64,000 nucleotides of DNA, from positions 186,001-250,000 of the forward strand of contig NZ_JAJFAV010000009.1 of assembly GCF_020711235.1 (NCBI RefSeq). The letters are read 5' to 3'. The stretch comes from Hymenobacter sp. 15J16-1T3B (GTDB taxonomy: Bacteria > Bacteroidota > Bacteroidia > Cytophagales > Hymenobacteraceae). Below, piece after piece: positions 10,301 through 17,991 of the stretch (the first letter of the stretch is position 1; each line of letters begins with the position of its first letter). The notes beneath the pieces are model-generated. The model saw only the letters and a list, made by a program, of their open reading frames with translations. It was not told the DNA's origin and did no database searches. The translations under genes were made by a program, and so were the position numbers.

Positions 10301-10689
10301 GCACTACGCCTTTCGGCAACTGGACGCTACTGGTGTCGGACGTAGTGCCGGGCAACGGCGGCGACCTGACCGGCTGGGGCCTGGAAATCTGCACCACCCG
10401 CGACGCGGTTACGAGCCAGAAAGGCGCGCAGCAGTTGCAGGGCGTGTCGGTATACCCGAACCCGAGCACCGGCGACTTCTACCTGAACGTGGACAATGGC
10501 GTGAGCGGCCAGTTGAGCGTATCGGTAACCGACGCGCTGGGCCGCGTGGTGCTGACCAAGGAGCTGCGCAAGACGGCCGGTCAGCTGAACGAGCGCCTCG
10601 ACCTGAGCAAGCTCAGCCGCGGCATGTACCAGCTGCACCTCTCGCTGCCCGGCGGCGGTACGGCTGTCGAGAAGCTGATGAAGCTGTAA
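7303..10689 (+). CDS. T9SS-secreted reprolysin-like metalloprotease (M12B-type) with P domain
   Basis: 1128 residues, start at ATG 7303 giving a signal peptide ending ASAQ. A propeptide (about 60-185) precedes a metzincin domain (about 220-446) with HEMGHQFGGAH (zinc ligands His357, His361, His367; catalytic Glu358) and a Met-turn IMAYAG (Met404). Downstream are a PKD/cadherin-like stretch, a fibronectin-III-like segment (about 783-876, WTPITVASSYDLQVATD), a proprotein-convertase P domain (about 880-1031, ending WGLEIC) and a T9SS type A sorting domain from about 1049 (VYPNPSTG, GRVVL, GMYQL). It should be exported, passed through the T9SS and anchored or released as an extracellular protease. 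The preceding gene encodes an isolated copy of its propeptide. Confidence 0.93.
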   Translation: MRTSSTPTGTLRSSLLGGLLLLGLASPFAASAQRVLWADSKAERLPAAAHSTTQALDRYRVVSVQTANLRAALAAAPAEQGAGARQSATVVSLPLPDGTAGRFRVVETQVMHPALAAKFPQIKTYAGQGIDDPSAVAYFDVSPAGLHTMILSPGNTVYMDPTADGVNHLVFYKRDINQAVLTRAVCGVNTPTGIGQRLSPTDNPTTASAATIGSHGTQRRLYRLAMACTGEYAATKGGTLAGAMAGITTSVNRVSGVYTTELSVAFQLVANNDQLVFLNANSDPYTNNDGPTMLGENQTTVTNIIGANNYDIGHVFSTGGGGIAGLGVVCVAGNKARGVTGLPNPTGDAFDIDFVAHEMGHQFGGAHTFNSIADGNCTGPIPGVTNGTRSSLAAYEPGSGTTIMAYAGICSPSNIQPHSDPYFHAKSLEQIIAHITGTGNCATLTATNNTPPTVSAGTRRIIPKGTPFELTGTGTDADGDALTYCWEQYDLGPGGAPNSPSGDAPIFRSFNPVTSPSRTFPRLSDLLANTQTMGEILPSYGRRLNFRLTVRDNRVNGGGTSYDTVSVPVVGTAGPFLVTQPNASGITWRATVPQQVTWDVANTTAAPISAANVDILLSTDGGQTYPYTLLAGTPNDGSEAVTVPATVPSSTTCRLKVKASGNVFFDISNNNFALQTPTAPGFYLTSGCASTAPTFCPGSSATCSVTVGQLLGFTGQVTLSATGLPTGMTASFGANPVAAGASSSVTLTSTTATPSGTYTVSVIGTSGSQTETQNITVTIRNAANIAPTLTAPAANSLRALPTPNFQWTPITVASSYDLQVATDAAFTNVVINQTGLVNNAYTPTTALTQNTTYYWRVRGIADCGTGPWTTTGTFAVGRQFCIPAVFTATDVPQSIPATGSALVLSSISVPQGTNPATQLVAGDVISAIRVRNVAITHPNTGELIISLSGPTGRRITLASVPCNGAANLNASFDDAAAALSCPANTGASYQPANPLAGYLGTTPFGNWTLLVSDVVPGNGGDLTGWGLEICTTRDAVTSQKGAQQLQGVSVYPNPSTGDFYLNVDNGVSGQLSVSVTDALGRVVLTKELRKTAGQLNERLDLSKLSRGMYQLHLSLPGGGTAVEKLMKL

Positions 10690-10714
10690 GCGTTACAGGC
10701 TTCGGCTCTATCTT

Positions 10715-10746
10715 AACCGGCCGGCTTCAGGTGAAGCCGGCCGGTT
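10715..10746 (+). terminator. Terminator after metalloprotease
   Basis: 14-bp perfect stem AACCGGCCGGCTTC with loop AGGT, followed by TTTGTTTTTT. Confidence 0.85.
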
Positions 10747-10759
10747 TTGTTTTTTCCCG

Positions 10760-11836
10760 ATGCGTATCCGTGGCTCCGTTTTACTGCTAATGCTCGGCTT
10801 GCTGGCTCAATCGGCCACGGCACAACATCTGGTGCACCTACGCCGCGCTTGGCGTGATTCGGTTGACGGCGTAACGGTAATGCCGCCCTACGCCCTGGAT
10901 TCAACCGTCACGGGGTTGCTGGTCTACGACGATTATCCGCATTCCAAGCATAAGGGCAAGGCGACGAAACGAGGCTACTGGTTTAAGTGGCCTTACTTCA
11001 CCGTCGATGGCTCTTTGTGCTTGTACATCACTCGCCGCCAGCTGTACCTGCGTACGGGCCACGAAAACCCCAACCCCAACATGCTGCACTGGGTGCAAGA
11101 CCTCACGCCGGCCCAGTTTCAGGCCATTGACGCGGCCTTGCGGCAGCCGAAAGCCCCCTTTCGGGCCGTGCGGGGCAGCGACGACCAAGATTATTTCCGG
11201 TTCATGGAGTTTGAGCCCAAAGCCTGGCCCGAACCGCGCCTGGAAACGGATGAGCAACGCAAGGCTTTCTACGCCCAGGAAGAGCAAGATCTGGCCCGGC
11301 GCGTCGTGCGGCTGCTGCGGCAGCTGAATCAGCAGTTGCCCGCCGCGGCGCAGCTGCCCGTGCCGGCGGAGAAGACGCTGTTTGCCCGCGCCACGCACCT
11401 GGCCGAGACCGTGGAGGAGTTGCTGACGGGCGGCGGCGTACTTATCAGCCCCGACCGCCGGGATGCGCCGCTCAAGCACAATTTCACCGTATCTGGCGAC
11501 GCGAACTTGATGGGCGCGCAGCAATACCGCCTCGACCGGGACTACCGCTTCGAGGGCTACACCGAGCAAAAAGAGAAGCACAGCCTTACCCTGCGCTGGC
11601 GGCGCAAAGCGGGCGCCGGTACCTGGCTGCCCGCCCAACTCACGCTGCAGTGCACCCAGGTCGATGCCTTGCATATCACCCCGGCCGCGGCCGGGCAGGC
11701 GGCCGCGCTGGATCAGCAGCTGTGGTACGCCTACCTGCCCACCGACGAGGACGACTACGAGTTGCTGCTGGGCTTGGAAAGCGGCCGCACCTTCCACATC
11801 AGCTGCGCCGGCGCCCGGCTAATCGCCACGCCGTAG
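10760..11836 (+). CDS. Secreted protein of unknown function
   Basis: 358 residues with a signal peptide (MRIRGSVLLLMLGLLAQSATAQ). The mature part is soluble, with no membrane segment. An aromatic segment (YWFKWPYFTVDGSLCLYITRRQLYL, about residues 74-97) is followed by a charged helical middle (KAFYAQEEQDLARRVVRLL) and a C-terminal beta-rich half. No family is recognised. It begins 14 bases after the metalloprotease terminator, so it has its own promoter or depends on readthrough. Its stop codon directly abuts that of the convergent HHH-barrel gene, with no bases between. Confidence 0.75.
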   Translation: MRIRGSVLLLMLGLLAQSATAQHLVHLRRAWRDSVDGVTVMPPYALDSTVTGLLVYDDYPHSKHKGKATKRGYWFKWPYFTVDGSLCLYITRRQLYLRTGHENPNPNMLHWVQDLTPAQFQAIDAALRQPKAPFRAVRGSDDQDYFRFMEFEPKAWPEPRLETDEQRKAFYAQEEQDLARRVVRLLRQLNQQLPAAAQLPVPAEKTLFARATHLAETVEELLTGGGVLISPDRRDAPLKHNFTVSGDANLMGAQQYRLDRDYRFEGYTEQKEKHSLTLRWRRKAGAGTWLPAQLTLQCTQVDALHITPAAAGQAAALDQQLWYAYLPTDEDDYELLLGLESGRTFHISCAGARLIATP

Positions 11837-14008
11837 TTACAGCGCCACGCGCAACTGGGCCTTCACGTCGCTGCGCTCGGCGCCCTGAATCTGGTCGAGG
11901 CCGGAGCCGACGGTTTGCTGGTGGCGGTAGCGGGTGTTGGCGAAGCGCAGCCAGAGCGTCAGGCGGCGGTTGAGCTTGACCTCAGCCAGCGCGTAGTAGC
12001 GCGTGCCCCGGCCGTAGAGCACCGGGATGGAAAAGGCGTAGAGCACGTCCTGCTCGTACACGTACTGGCGGGTGTCGTAGCCGTCGGTGTCGAAGAGGGC
12101 GTAGCGGGCGGTGAGGCGCAGGCGCTGCCAGGGCTGCACCGTCACGTCCTGGGCTAGTACGTAGCCGGATTGCACGGGGCCGTTGTTTTCGCGGTAGCGC
12201 ACGCCCTGCACGCGGGTGCGCAAGCTCAAGGTCGGCGTCGGGCTGGTGTCGTAGAACAAAAGCAGGGAGCGGCGCATGACGGGCACCGGCTCGGGCATGG
12301 GGCGGGTACTGGTTGCGTCGTCGTATTCCTTGAGGCGGGTGCGAATCTGGGCGTAGAGCTGGCTGGTTTTGGTCGGCGCGAAGCTCACGCGCAGCAGCCA
12401 GTCGTAGCCGCTGCTGGGGCCGCCCACCTGGTAGCGCAGCCAGGGAAAGCGAAACTGGTCGTAGTAGGCCGACAGCTCCCAGCGGGCAATGGGGCGCAGC
12501 TTCAGGCCCAGGTACAGACCGTTTTCGTTGATGTTGCGGGTGTTTTCGCTGAGTGCGTTGCCGTAGAGCGTGTGAAAGTCCTGGTCGTAGCGGCGGAAGA
12601 GCACAGAGGCGTCCACCGTCGGGCCCAGGCTGGCCAGCAGGCCGTTGATGGTGCCGATGCCGCCGCTCTGGCTGCGGGCCGTTTCGCCGAACAGGCTCAC
12701 GTTGCGCCAGCCGTAGCTGTAGTGCGTGCTCACGGCCAGGTTGTGGCGCCCGCTGAACTCATAGAAGTTGTAGGGCTCGGGCCGCTTCTGAATGGGCTTA
12801 TCGAAGAGCGTATTGACGGCCGTCAGGCCCAGGTTCAGGCGGCCGGTGCCGGGCGCAAAGCTCAGGTCGCCGCCCGTGACGGTTTCCGGCAGGCTCTGGC
12901 GGTTGGCCAGCTCGCTGGCGGTACGGTGAAACCCGGTGATGGGCAGCCCCGAGGCAAAGTCGTTGAAGTCGTCGGCCTGGCGCAGCGAGTCGGCTACGGT
13001 GCTGGTGCGCAGGGTGGCGTCGATGCGCTTGCGCGAGGCAAAGCCGGTCAGTTTCAGGGCGGGCGTGAGGGCTACGGTGGCGGCAGCGCCGCGGAAAAAG
13101 GCCGTTTCCAGCACCGAGGAGTAGGGCCGCACGCCCACGTTGGAGCGGCGCAGGGTGGTGATGGTTTCGGCGCCCTTGCCCACCTGCAGGCCCGAGGAGA
13201 GCAGCAGCCCCTGCCCGAATTGCAGCTGGTAGTCGCCGATGACCACCGATTTTAGCCGGCCGCGGTCGAAGAGGGCGAAGTGCGCGGAGTAGTAGTCGAA
13301 GCCGTAGCGGCGGGTTTTCGAGTCCCAGGTAAACTGCTCGCCGGCGTCTTTTTCGGCCGCGAAGCCCACCGAAAAGTCGCGGGCGTGGCTGGTGCGGAAG
13401 CGCACGAGCATCTTGTCGGGGGAGCCCAGGTAATGGGACGGCAGCTCGCCGCTGCTGTTGGGCACGACGGGCGCGTAGCCGCGGCGGTCCTGCAGCACCC
13501 GCTCGTAGCGCAAAAACAGCGCATTGTTGTCTTCCTGCCAGATGCGCTTCCACAGCGGGCCGCGGGCGGCGTTGGGGTCGGTGGTACCCACCGTTACGAA
13601 GGGCGCCACGCGGTAAATGGTGCGCACGTCGAAGCCGCGGATGCTCTGCAGCTCGTACAGCGCCAGCAGCGGGCCGTTGAGCTGGCGGTGCTCGAGCAGG
13701 GCCGTAATCTGCGGCTCCGAAAGCAGCAGCAGGCTGCTCAGCTCCTCGCGGTTGGCCGTGTTCAGGTTCAGCGGCGTTTGCAGGTACTGTAGCAGGTTTT
13801 CGTAGAGGTCCTCGTAGTTTTCCTGGTCGCTCTGCGGCTCGGCAAACAGCTCCTGCACCAGCTTGTCGAGGTCGGCGCGGGGGCGCGGGTAGTCCTGTAC
13901 CTGGGCGCGGGCCGTACCGCTGAGCAGTAGCACGGCCGCGAGCAGCCCGGCGGCACCGGCCCCACTCCTACCGCCCAGCCTCAGGGCGAAGTCGAAGCGG
14001 CGCGTCAT
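11837..14008 (-). CDS. Helix-hairpin-helix protein fused to outer-membrane beta-barrel
   Basis: 723 residues; start at ATG 14008, which overlaps the stop of the upstream gene by four bases (ATGA) and gives a signal peptide ending ARAQ. Residues about 35-140 carry a ComEA-like helix-hairpin-helix pair (PLNLNTANREEL, ALLEHRQLNGPLLALYELQ). The remainder is rich in alternating aromatic/polar strands (LNLGLTAVNTLF, RWELSAYYDQF, KTSQLYAQIRTRL) with a terminal strand QLRVAL, as in outer-membrane barrels. HHH motifs usually bind DNA without sequence preference, so surface or periplasmic DNA handling is inferred. This large HHH/barrel architecture recurs in Bacteroidota but has no function I can name. 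Confidence 0.82.
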   Translation of the reverse strand: MTRRFDFALRLGGRSGAGAAGLLAAVLLLSGTARAQVQDYPRPRADLDKLVQELFAEPQSDQENYEDLYENLLQYLQTPLNLNTANREELSSLLLLSEPQITALLEHRQLNGPLLALYELQSIRGFDVRTIYRVAPFVTVGTTDPNAARGPLWKRIWQEDNNALFLRYERVLQDRRGYAPVVPNSSGELPSHYLGSPDKMLVRFRTSHARDFSVGFAAEKDAGEQFTWDSKTRRYGFDYYSAHFALFDRGRLKSVVIGDYQLQFGQGLLLSSGLQVGKGAETITTLRRSNVGVRPYSSVLETAFFRGAAATVALTPALKLTGFASRKRIDATLRTSTVADSLRQADDFNDFASGLPITGFHRTASELANRQSLPETVTGGDLSFAPGTGRLNLGLTAVNTLFDKPIQKRPEPYNFYEFSGRHNLAVSTHYSYGWRNVSLFGETARSQSGGIGTINGLLASLGPTVDASVLFRRYDQDFHTLYGNALSENTRNINENGLYLGLKLRPIARWELSAYYDQFRFPWLRYQVGGPSSGYDWLLRVSFAPTKTSQLYAQIRTRLKEYDDATSTRPMPEPVPVMRRSLLLFYDTSPTPTLSLRTRVQGVRYRENNGPVQSGYVLAQDVTVQPWQRLRLTARYALFDTDGYDTRQYVYEQDVLYAFSIPVLYGRGTRYYALAEVKLNRRLTLWLRFANTRYRHQQTVGSGLDQIQGAERSDVKAQLRVAL

Positions 14009-14886
14009 GGCTGCGGGGCGGGTTGGGGCTCCGGCTTGGCGTCGAAGCGCAGGCTGGCGCTCAGGTGCTGGCTCAGGCCGAGCACGTTGTGGTAGCCGGC
14101 GGCGTAGTCGAGGCGCAGGCGGCCGAGGCGCAGGCCGAGGCCGCCGGTGGCCTGCTCCGAGAGCGTGGCAAAGCCCGCGCGCACCGTCAGCGCGTCGATG
14201 AGTTGGTATTCCAGCCCGGCCTTGAAGTCGGCCGCCTGCTCGATGTCCTTTTCGGTTTCCACCACCAGCAGCACTTTGGCAGCGGGGCGGTAGCCGAGCC
14301 CGGCGCGCAGCACGGTGGGCACCCGCTCGTCCTGGTAGCGGGCCAGCTTGGTTTGGTTGAGGTTGTAGAGGTAGGCCCCAAAGGTCAGCTTTTGCGGAAT
14401 CACCTCGGCCTGCCCACCCAGCGAGAGGGCCACCGCCCGGCGGCTGCCCAGCCCCTCGATGCTCACCTGCAGCACGTCGGCGCGGGCGCCGATGCTCACC
14501 AGCCCGAGGCGGTAGCCGTAGCCCAGGCCCACGCGCTGCTCGCTGTAGAGCTTGCTGCCGAAGCGCTGCAGCTCCACGCCCACCACGCCGTTGCGGGCCG
14601 CTTTGGCGCCTTCGGGCTGCCGGCCCAGCGGCACGGCGGCGGCCAGGGCGGCGTTGCTCAGCTCGCGGATGAAAAACTGATTGCCGGCGTACACGCCCAC
14701 TTCCGGGCGGGTGAGCTGGCCCAGCCCGGCTACGTTGTTGCCAATGGCCCACACGTCGGAAAGGGTGGCGGCGGCGGTGCCGAGCCCAGCCGCCCGGGCG
14801 CCGCGCACGCCGGGGCCGTTGCCCTGAGCGTGGGCGCTACCAACAGCAAGAAAAAGGAATCCTAAAGCAACGTAGAGTTTGGGCAT
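14005..14886 (-). CDS. PorV/PorQ-like outer-membrane barrel protein
   Basis: 293 residues with a signal peptide (MPKLYVALGFLFLAVGSAHAQ). The N-terminal mature segment (RAAGLGTAAATLSDVWAIGNN) is the typical opening of the PorV/PorQ/UPF0164 group of Bacteroidota barrels. It is followed by regular amphipathic strands and a Pro-rich tail (PEPQPAPQP). First gene of a two-gene operon, overlapping the HHH-barrel gene by four bases, which suggests coupled translation and joint function. PorV itself shuttles T9SS cargo; whether this paralogue does is unknown. It may instead be a structural partner of the HHH-barrel. Confidence 0.72.
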   Translation of the reverse strand: MPKLYVALGFLFLAVGSAHAQGNGPGVRGARAAGLGTAAATLSDVWAIGNNVAGLGQLTRPEVGVYAGNQFFIRELSNAALAAAVPLGRQPEGAKAARNGVVGVELQRFGSKLYSEQRVGLGYGYRLGLVSIGARADVLQVSIEGLGSRRAVALSLGGQAEVIPQKLTFGAYLYNLNQTKLARYQDERVPTVLRAGLGYRPAAKVLLVVETEKDIEQAADFKAGLEYQLIDALTVRAGFATLSEQATGGLGLRLGRLRLDYAAGYHNVLGLSQHLSASLRFDAKPEPQPAPQP

Positions 14887-14988
14887 AGGCGCGGGCTATC
14901 GGCGCAAGATAATTGGCCCGCAACGGATTAGCTACTACCCAACCCAGCGAATATTTTATTGGATTATCCGCGGAGTCAACCCAGCAAA

Positions 14989-15020
14989 AACGCCCCGGTA
15001 CCGCTTGGTGCCGGGGCGTT
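14989..15020 (-). terminator. Terminator of FG-GAP gene
   Basis: Stem AACGCCCCGGTACC / GGTGCCGGGGCGTT with loop GCTT, flanked by A-rich and T-rich runs; serves the minus-strand gene ending at 15046. Confidence 0.8.
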
Positions 15021-15045
15021 TCTTAGGTGTAGCATTTCGCCGCTG

Positions 15046-17835
15046 TTACTGCAGCAGCAGGCGGCGGCTGGCCGTGCCGCGCTCCGTGGTCAGGCGCACT
15101 ACGTACACGCTCCGCGGCTGCAAGCCGACGGGCTGCACCGCGAGCCGGGCGGGCACGGCGGCCAGGCGTTGCTGCCACACCTCCCGTCCCAGCGCATCGA
15201 GTACGCTGAGCGTGGCCGGGCCGGCCACGGGCTCGGTTTGCAGGGTGAAGCGGCCGTCGGCGGAGGGGTTGGGAAACAGCTGCAGCGCGGCCAGGGCGGT
15301 AGCCGATTTGGCGGCCGTCACGGTGGGCACCGTCACGGTGAAGCTGCGGTAGGTGGAAGGGCCGGTCTGTCCCAAGCCGGCTACCACCGTAATCGTAACG
15401 GTGCCGCTGCGCGTGGGGTCGGCCAGGGCGTAGCGCAGGGTGCCGGTGGTACTCGGGTTGGTGTAGCTCAACGAGGTAATGCTGATCAGGTCCGGGTCGC
15501 TGCTGGTAGCCGTAATCGTCAGGGGCAGCGTCAGCAGCGGGTCCCCGTCGCTGATGCCGGTTAGGGCCACGGGCGGCTGCGCCGTGAGGCTGCGGTCGGC
15601 GGTGCGGTTGGCAATGGGGTCCAGCGTCGGGTTGCCCGGCAGGGTATTGCCCCGGTAATACACGCGGTAGGTGCGCGTGACCGCGGCCCCCGCCGCATCG
15701 GTCACGGTGACGGTGTTGGTGCTGTAGAGGCCCGGCGTCAGCGCGTTGACGTTCACCCGCACCTCGCCAAAATAATCCGGCGAGTTGTAATAGACGGTGT
15801 GGGTGGGCGCAGCCGAGCCGTTGCCGGCAAACGTGACCATGCCCGTCACGGTCAGCGTCTCGTTTTCGTTCGGCGCCCCCGAGGTGATGCCCCACAGCGG
15901 CACCGGTTGCAGGCCGTTGCTCATCACGGCAATGTCGGCAATGGAGTCCAGGGTGGGCGCGTCGTTGACGGGGTTGATGGTGACCTGGAAGCTGCGCGTC
16001 AGGCTGCCGTTCTGCGTCTGCCCGTCGGAGGCCGTCACGGTCACCGTCACCGTGCCGAAGGCGTTGGTGGCGGGCCGCAGCCGCAGGGTACCGGTGCTGG
16101 CCGGGCTGATGTAGCTGATGGTGGGGTTGGGCAGCACGCTCACGTCGGAGCTGACGGCGGTGAGCGTCACGGTCTGGCCCGCTTCGCCGCCGGTGCCAAT
16201 GCCGCTGAGCGCCACGGTGTACAGCCCGCTGTCCTCGTCGATGGTCAGATTGCTCAGGGCGTTGAGCGTGGGCGGGTTGTTGGCGGCGGTGGAACCGGCC
16301 GCGTTCAGAAACAGCGACGAATCAAAGCTACCGAACACGCTGAGGTTGTGCGTGATAAAATCCGTGCGTCCGTCACCGTTGAAGTCCCCCGTGCCGACGG
16401 TTTTCACGCCGTTGCTGGAGGTGTAGTTCACGGCCGCGGCAAAGCCGGTGCCGCTGCCGTTGTTGCGCAGCACGCTCAGGCGCGCGTACACGCCCAGCAC
16501 CAGGTCGGGCGCCCCGTCGCCGTCGGCGTCGGCCACTTGCAGGTCCGTCAGGGCCGAGTTGCCGCCGCTGATGACCCCGCTGGGCAGGCCGGGGGTGTAG
16601 TAGATGTCGGCCGGCCGGAAGCCGGTGTTGGTGGCGTTGCGCCGCCACACGTGCACCCGAATCGGCGCGGTAGGCTGCGCGGAGTTCATCGTGGCCAGCA
16701 CCACGTCGCGCAGGCCGTCCAGGTCCACGTCGGCCACCACCAGTTTGTACCAGTTATTCAGCGTCACGGCCGGCAGCACTTCCGGCGCCTCGTAGCCGGT
16801 ATTGGCCGCGTTGCGCCGCCACACGCGCACGGCCAGCGAATCGGCGTTGCCGCCTCCGCCCCCGCTGACAAACGCAGTACCCAGCAGATCGGGCCGGCTG
16901 TCGGCGCTGAAGTTATCCGCGTTGCTCGGGTAGGCGTTGGTGCCGCCGGGCAGGGTCAGCGCGGCGGGCACAAAGCCGGTGGCTTGGTTGTAGAGCACTT
17001 CGTAGCGCACGCTCGGCCCGGTAACGTCGAGGATGGTCAGCAGCAGGTCCACGCGGCCGTTGCCGTCCAGGTCCTTGGCCAGCAAGGCCTGCGAGAGAAA
17101 CTCCGAGGTGCTGGTGTTGCTGTAAAACGTCTGGGCCGCGGCAAAGCCGCTGCTGCCCCGCCCGGCCAGCAGCGAGAGGTCCTGGCTGCCGTTGTTCAGG
17201 GTCACGATGTCGAGCAGGCCGTCCCCGGTGAAATCGGCCACGGCCACGTTGATGGGCTGAAAACCGGCGGCCAGCAGCGCCGGCGCCTGAAACGTGCCGT
17301 TGCCGTTGCCGTAGGTCACCACCACGCCGTTGGTCAGCCCCAGCACGTCGAGGTGGCCGTCCTGGTTGAAATCGGCGGGCACCAAGGGCGACGACAGCAC
17401 GTAGGGCGACGAGGTGCTGTAATTGATGCCGAGCGTGACGTCGGTGCGGGCAAAGGAGCCCGAGGTCAGGCTGCCGCCCGCAAACGTGACGCGGAAAGCA
17501 CCCGCGCCGTCCTGCACCGAGGAGCCCTGCTGCCCGTCGGCGGTGTTGATGACCGTCACGGCGGCGGCCGCGGCCGCCCCGGCCGGCACCGTCACGCGCA
17601 GTTGCGTGGCCGAGGCCGACGTGACCGTCGCGCGCACGGCGTCGAAGTACACCGCGTTTTGGGCGGCGGTGGCGCCAAAGCCGGTGCCGGTGATGGTGAC
17701 GGCGGTGCCCACGGGCCCGCTGGCCGGCGCCAAGGTGCTGAGAATGGGCCGGGCCCAACCCGCCGTGGCGGCGCCGAGCACGCAGCAAAGGGTGCCGAAC
17801 AACCACCGGGCGGGGCGGCGGAAAACGTGTTTCAT
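15046..17835 (-). CDS. T9SS-secreted FG-GAP/VCBS repeat protein with IPT/TIG domain
   Basis: 929 residues with a signal peptide (MKHVFRRPARWLFGTLCC). An IPT/TIG Ig-like domain at about 30-115 (PILSTLAPASGPVGTAVTITG) leads into a run of FG-GAP/VCBS repeats with calcium-loop signatures (DFNQDGHLDVL, DFTGDGLLDIV, DLDGNGRVDLL, DADGDGAPDLV, DFNGDGRTDFI). Cadherin/Ig-like segments follow (about 520-830, TINPVNDAPTLDSI). A T9SS type A sorting domain closes the protein (LFPNPSADGRFTL, LDALGREVW). It is likely a surface adhesin-like integrin-type propeller; the ligand is unknown. Monocistronic between its own terminator and the S46 terminator region. Confidence 0.9.
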   Translation of the reverse strand: MKHVFRRPARWLFGTLCCVLGAATAGWARPILSTLAPASGPVGTAVTITGTGFGATAAQNAVYFDAVRATVTSASATQLRVTVPAGAAAAAAVTVINTADGQQGSSVQDGAGAFRVTFAGGSLTSGSFARTDVTLGINYSTSSPYVLSSPLVPADFNQDGHLDVLGLTNGVVVTYGNGNGTFQAPALLAAGFQPINVAVADFTGDGLLDIVTLNNGSQDLSLLAGRGSSGFAAAQTFYSNTSTSEFLSQALLAKDLDGNGRVDLLLTILDVTGPSVRYEVLYNQATGFVPAALTLPGGTNAYPSNADNFSADSRPDLLGTAFVSGGGGGNADSLAVRVWRRNAANTGYEAPEVLPAVTLNNWYKLVVADVDLDGLRDVVLATMNSAQPTAPIRVHVWRRNATNTGFRPADIYYTPGLPSGVISGGNSALTDLQVADADGDGAPDLVLGVYARLSVLRNNGSGTGFAAAVNYTSSNGVKTVGTGDFNGDGRTDFITHNLSVFGSFDSSLFLNAAGSTAANNPPTLNALSNLTIDEDSGLYTVALSGIGTGGEAGQTVTLTAVSSDVSVLPNPTISYISPASTGTLRLRPATNAFGTVTVTVTASDGQTQNGSLTRSFQVTINPVNDAPTLDSIADIAVMSNGLQPVPLWGITSGAPNENETLTVTGMVTFAGNGSAAPTHTVYYNSPDYFGEVRVNVNALTPGLYSTNTVTVTDAAGAAVTRTYRVYYRGNTLPGNPTLDPIANRTADRSLTAQPPVALTGISDGDPLLTLPLTITATSSDPDLISITSLSYTNPSTTGTLRYALADPTRSGTVTITVVAGLGQTGPSTYRSFTVTVPTVTAAKSATALAALQLFPNPSADGRFTLQTEPVAGPATLSVLDALGREVWQQRLAAVPARLAVQPVGLQPRSVYVVRLTTERGTASRRLLLQ

Positions 17836-17929
17836 ACGCGAACGAAGGCGTTAATAATTGGCAAGCGAATCGACGACAAAGGTAGCTCCGGCCGACCGGG
17901 GGCCGGAGGTAAGCTCATCATGCAGGTCC

Positions 17930-17968
17930 TAAAAAAGCCCCGGCACTGAACGCACCGAGGCTTTTTTT
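17930..17968 (-). terminator. Terminator of S46 peptidase gene
   Basis: Imperfect hairpin AAAAAAGCCCCGG / CCGAGGCTTTTTTT immediately downstream of the minus-strand stop at 17992. Confidence 0.65.
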
Positions 17969-17991
17969 ATTGGAGCAGAAACCGGGCCGGC

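Noticed and set aside
14009-14752. N-terminal extension of the HHH-barrel frame up to 14752
   Set aside because: The extension is an Arg/Ala/Pro-rich out-of-frame reading of the PorV-like gene; ATG 14008 gives a signal peptide and ATGA overlap.
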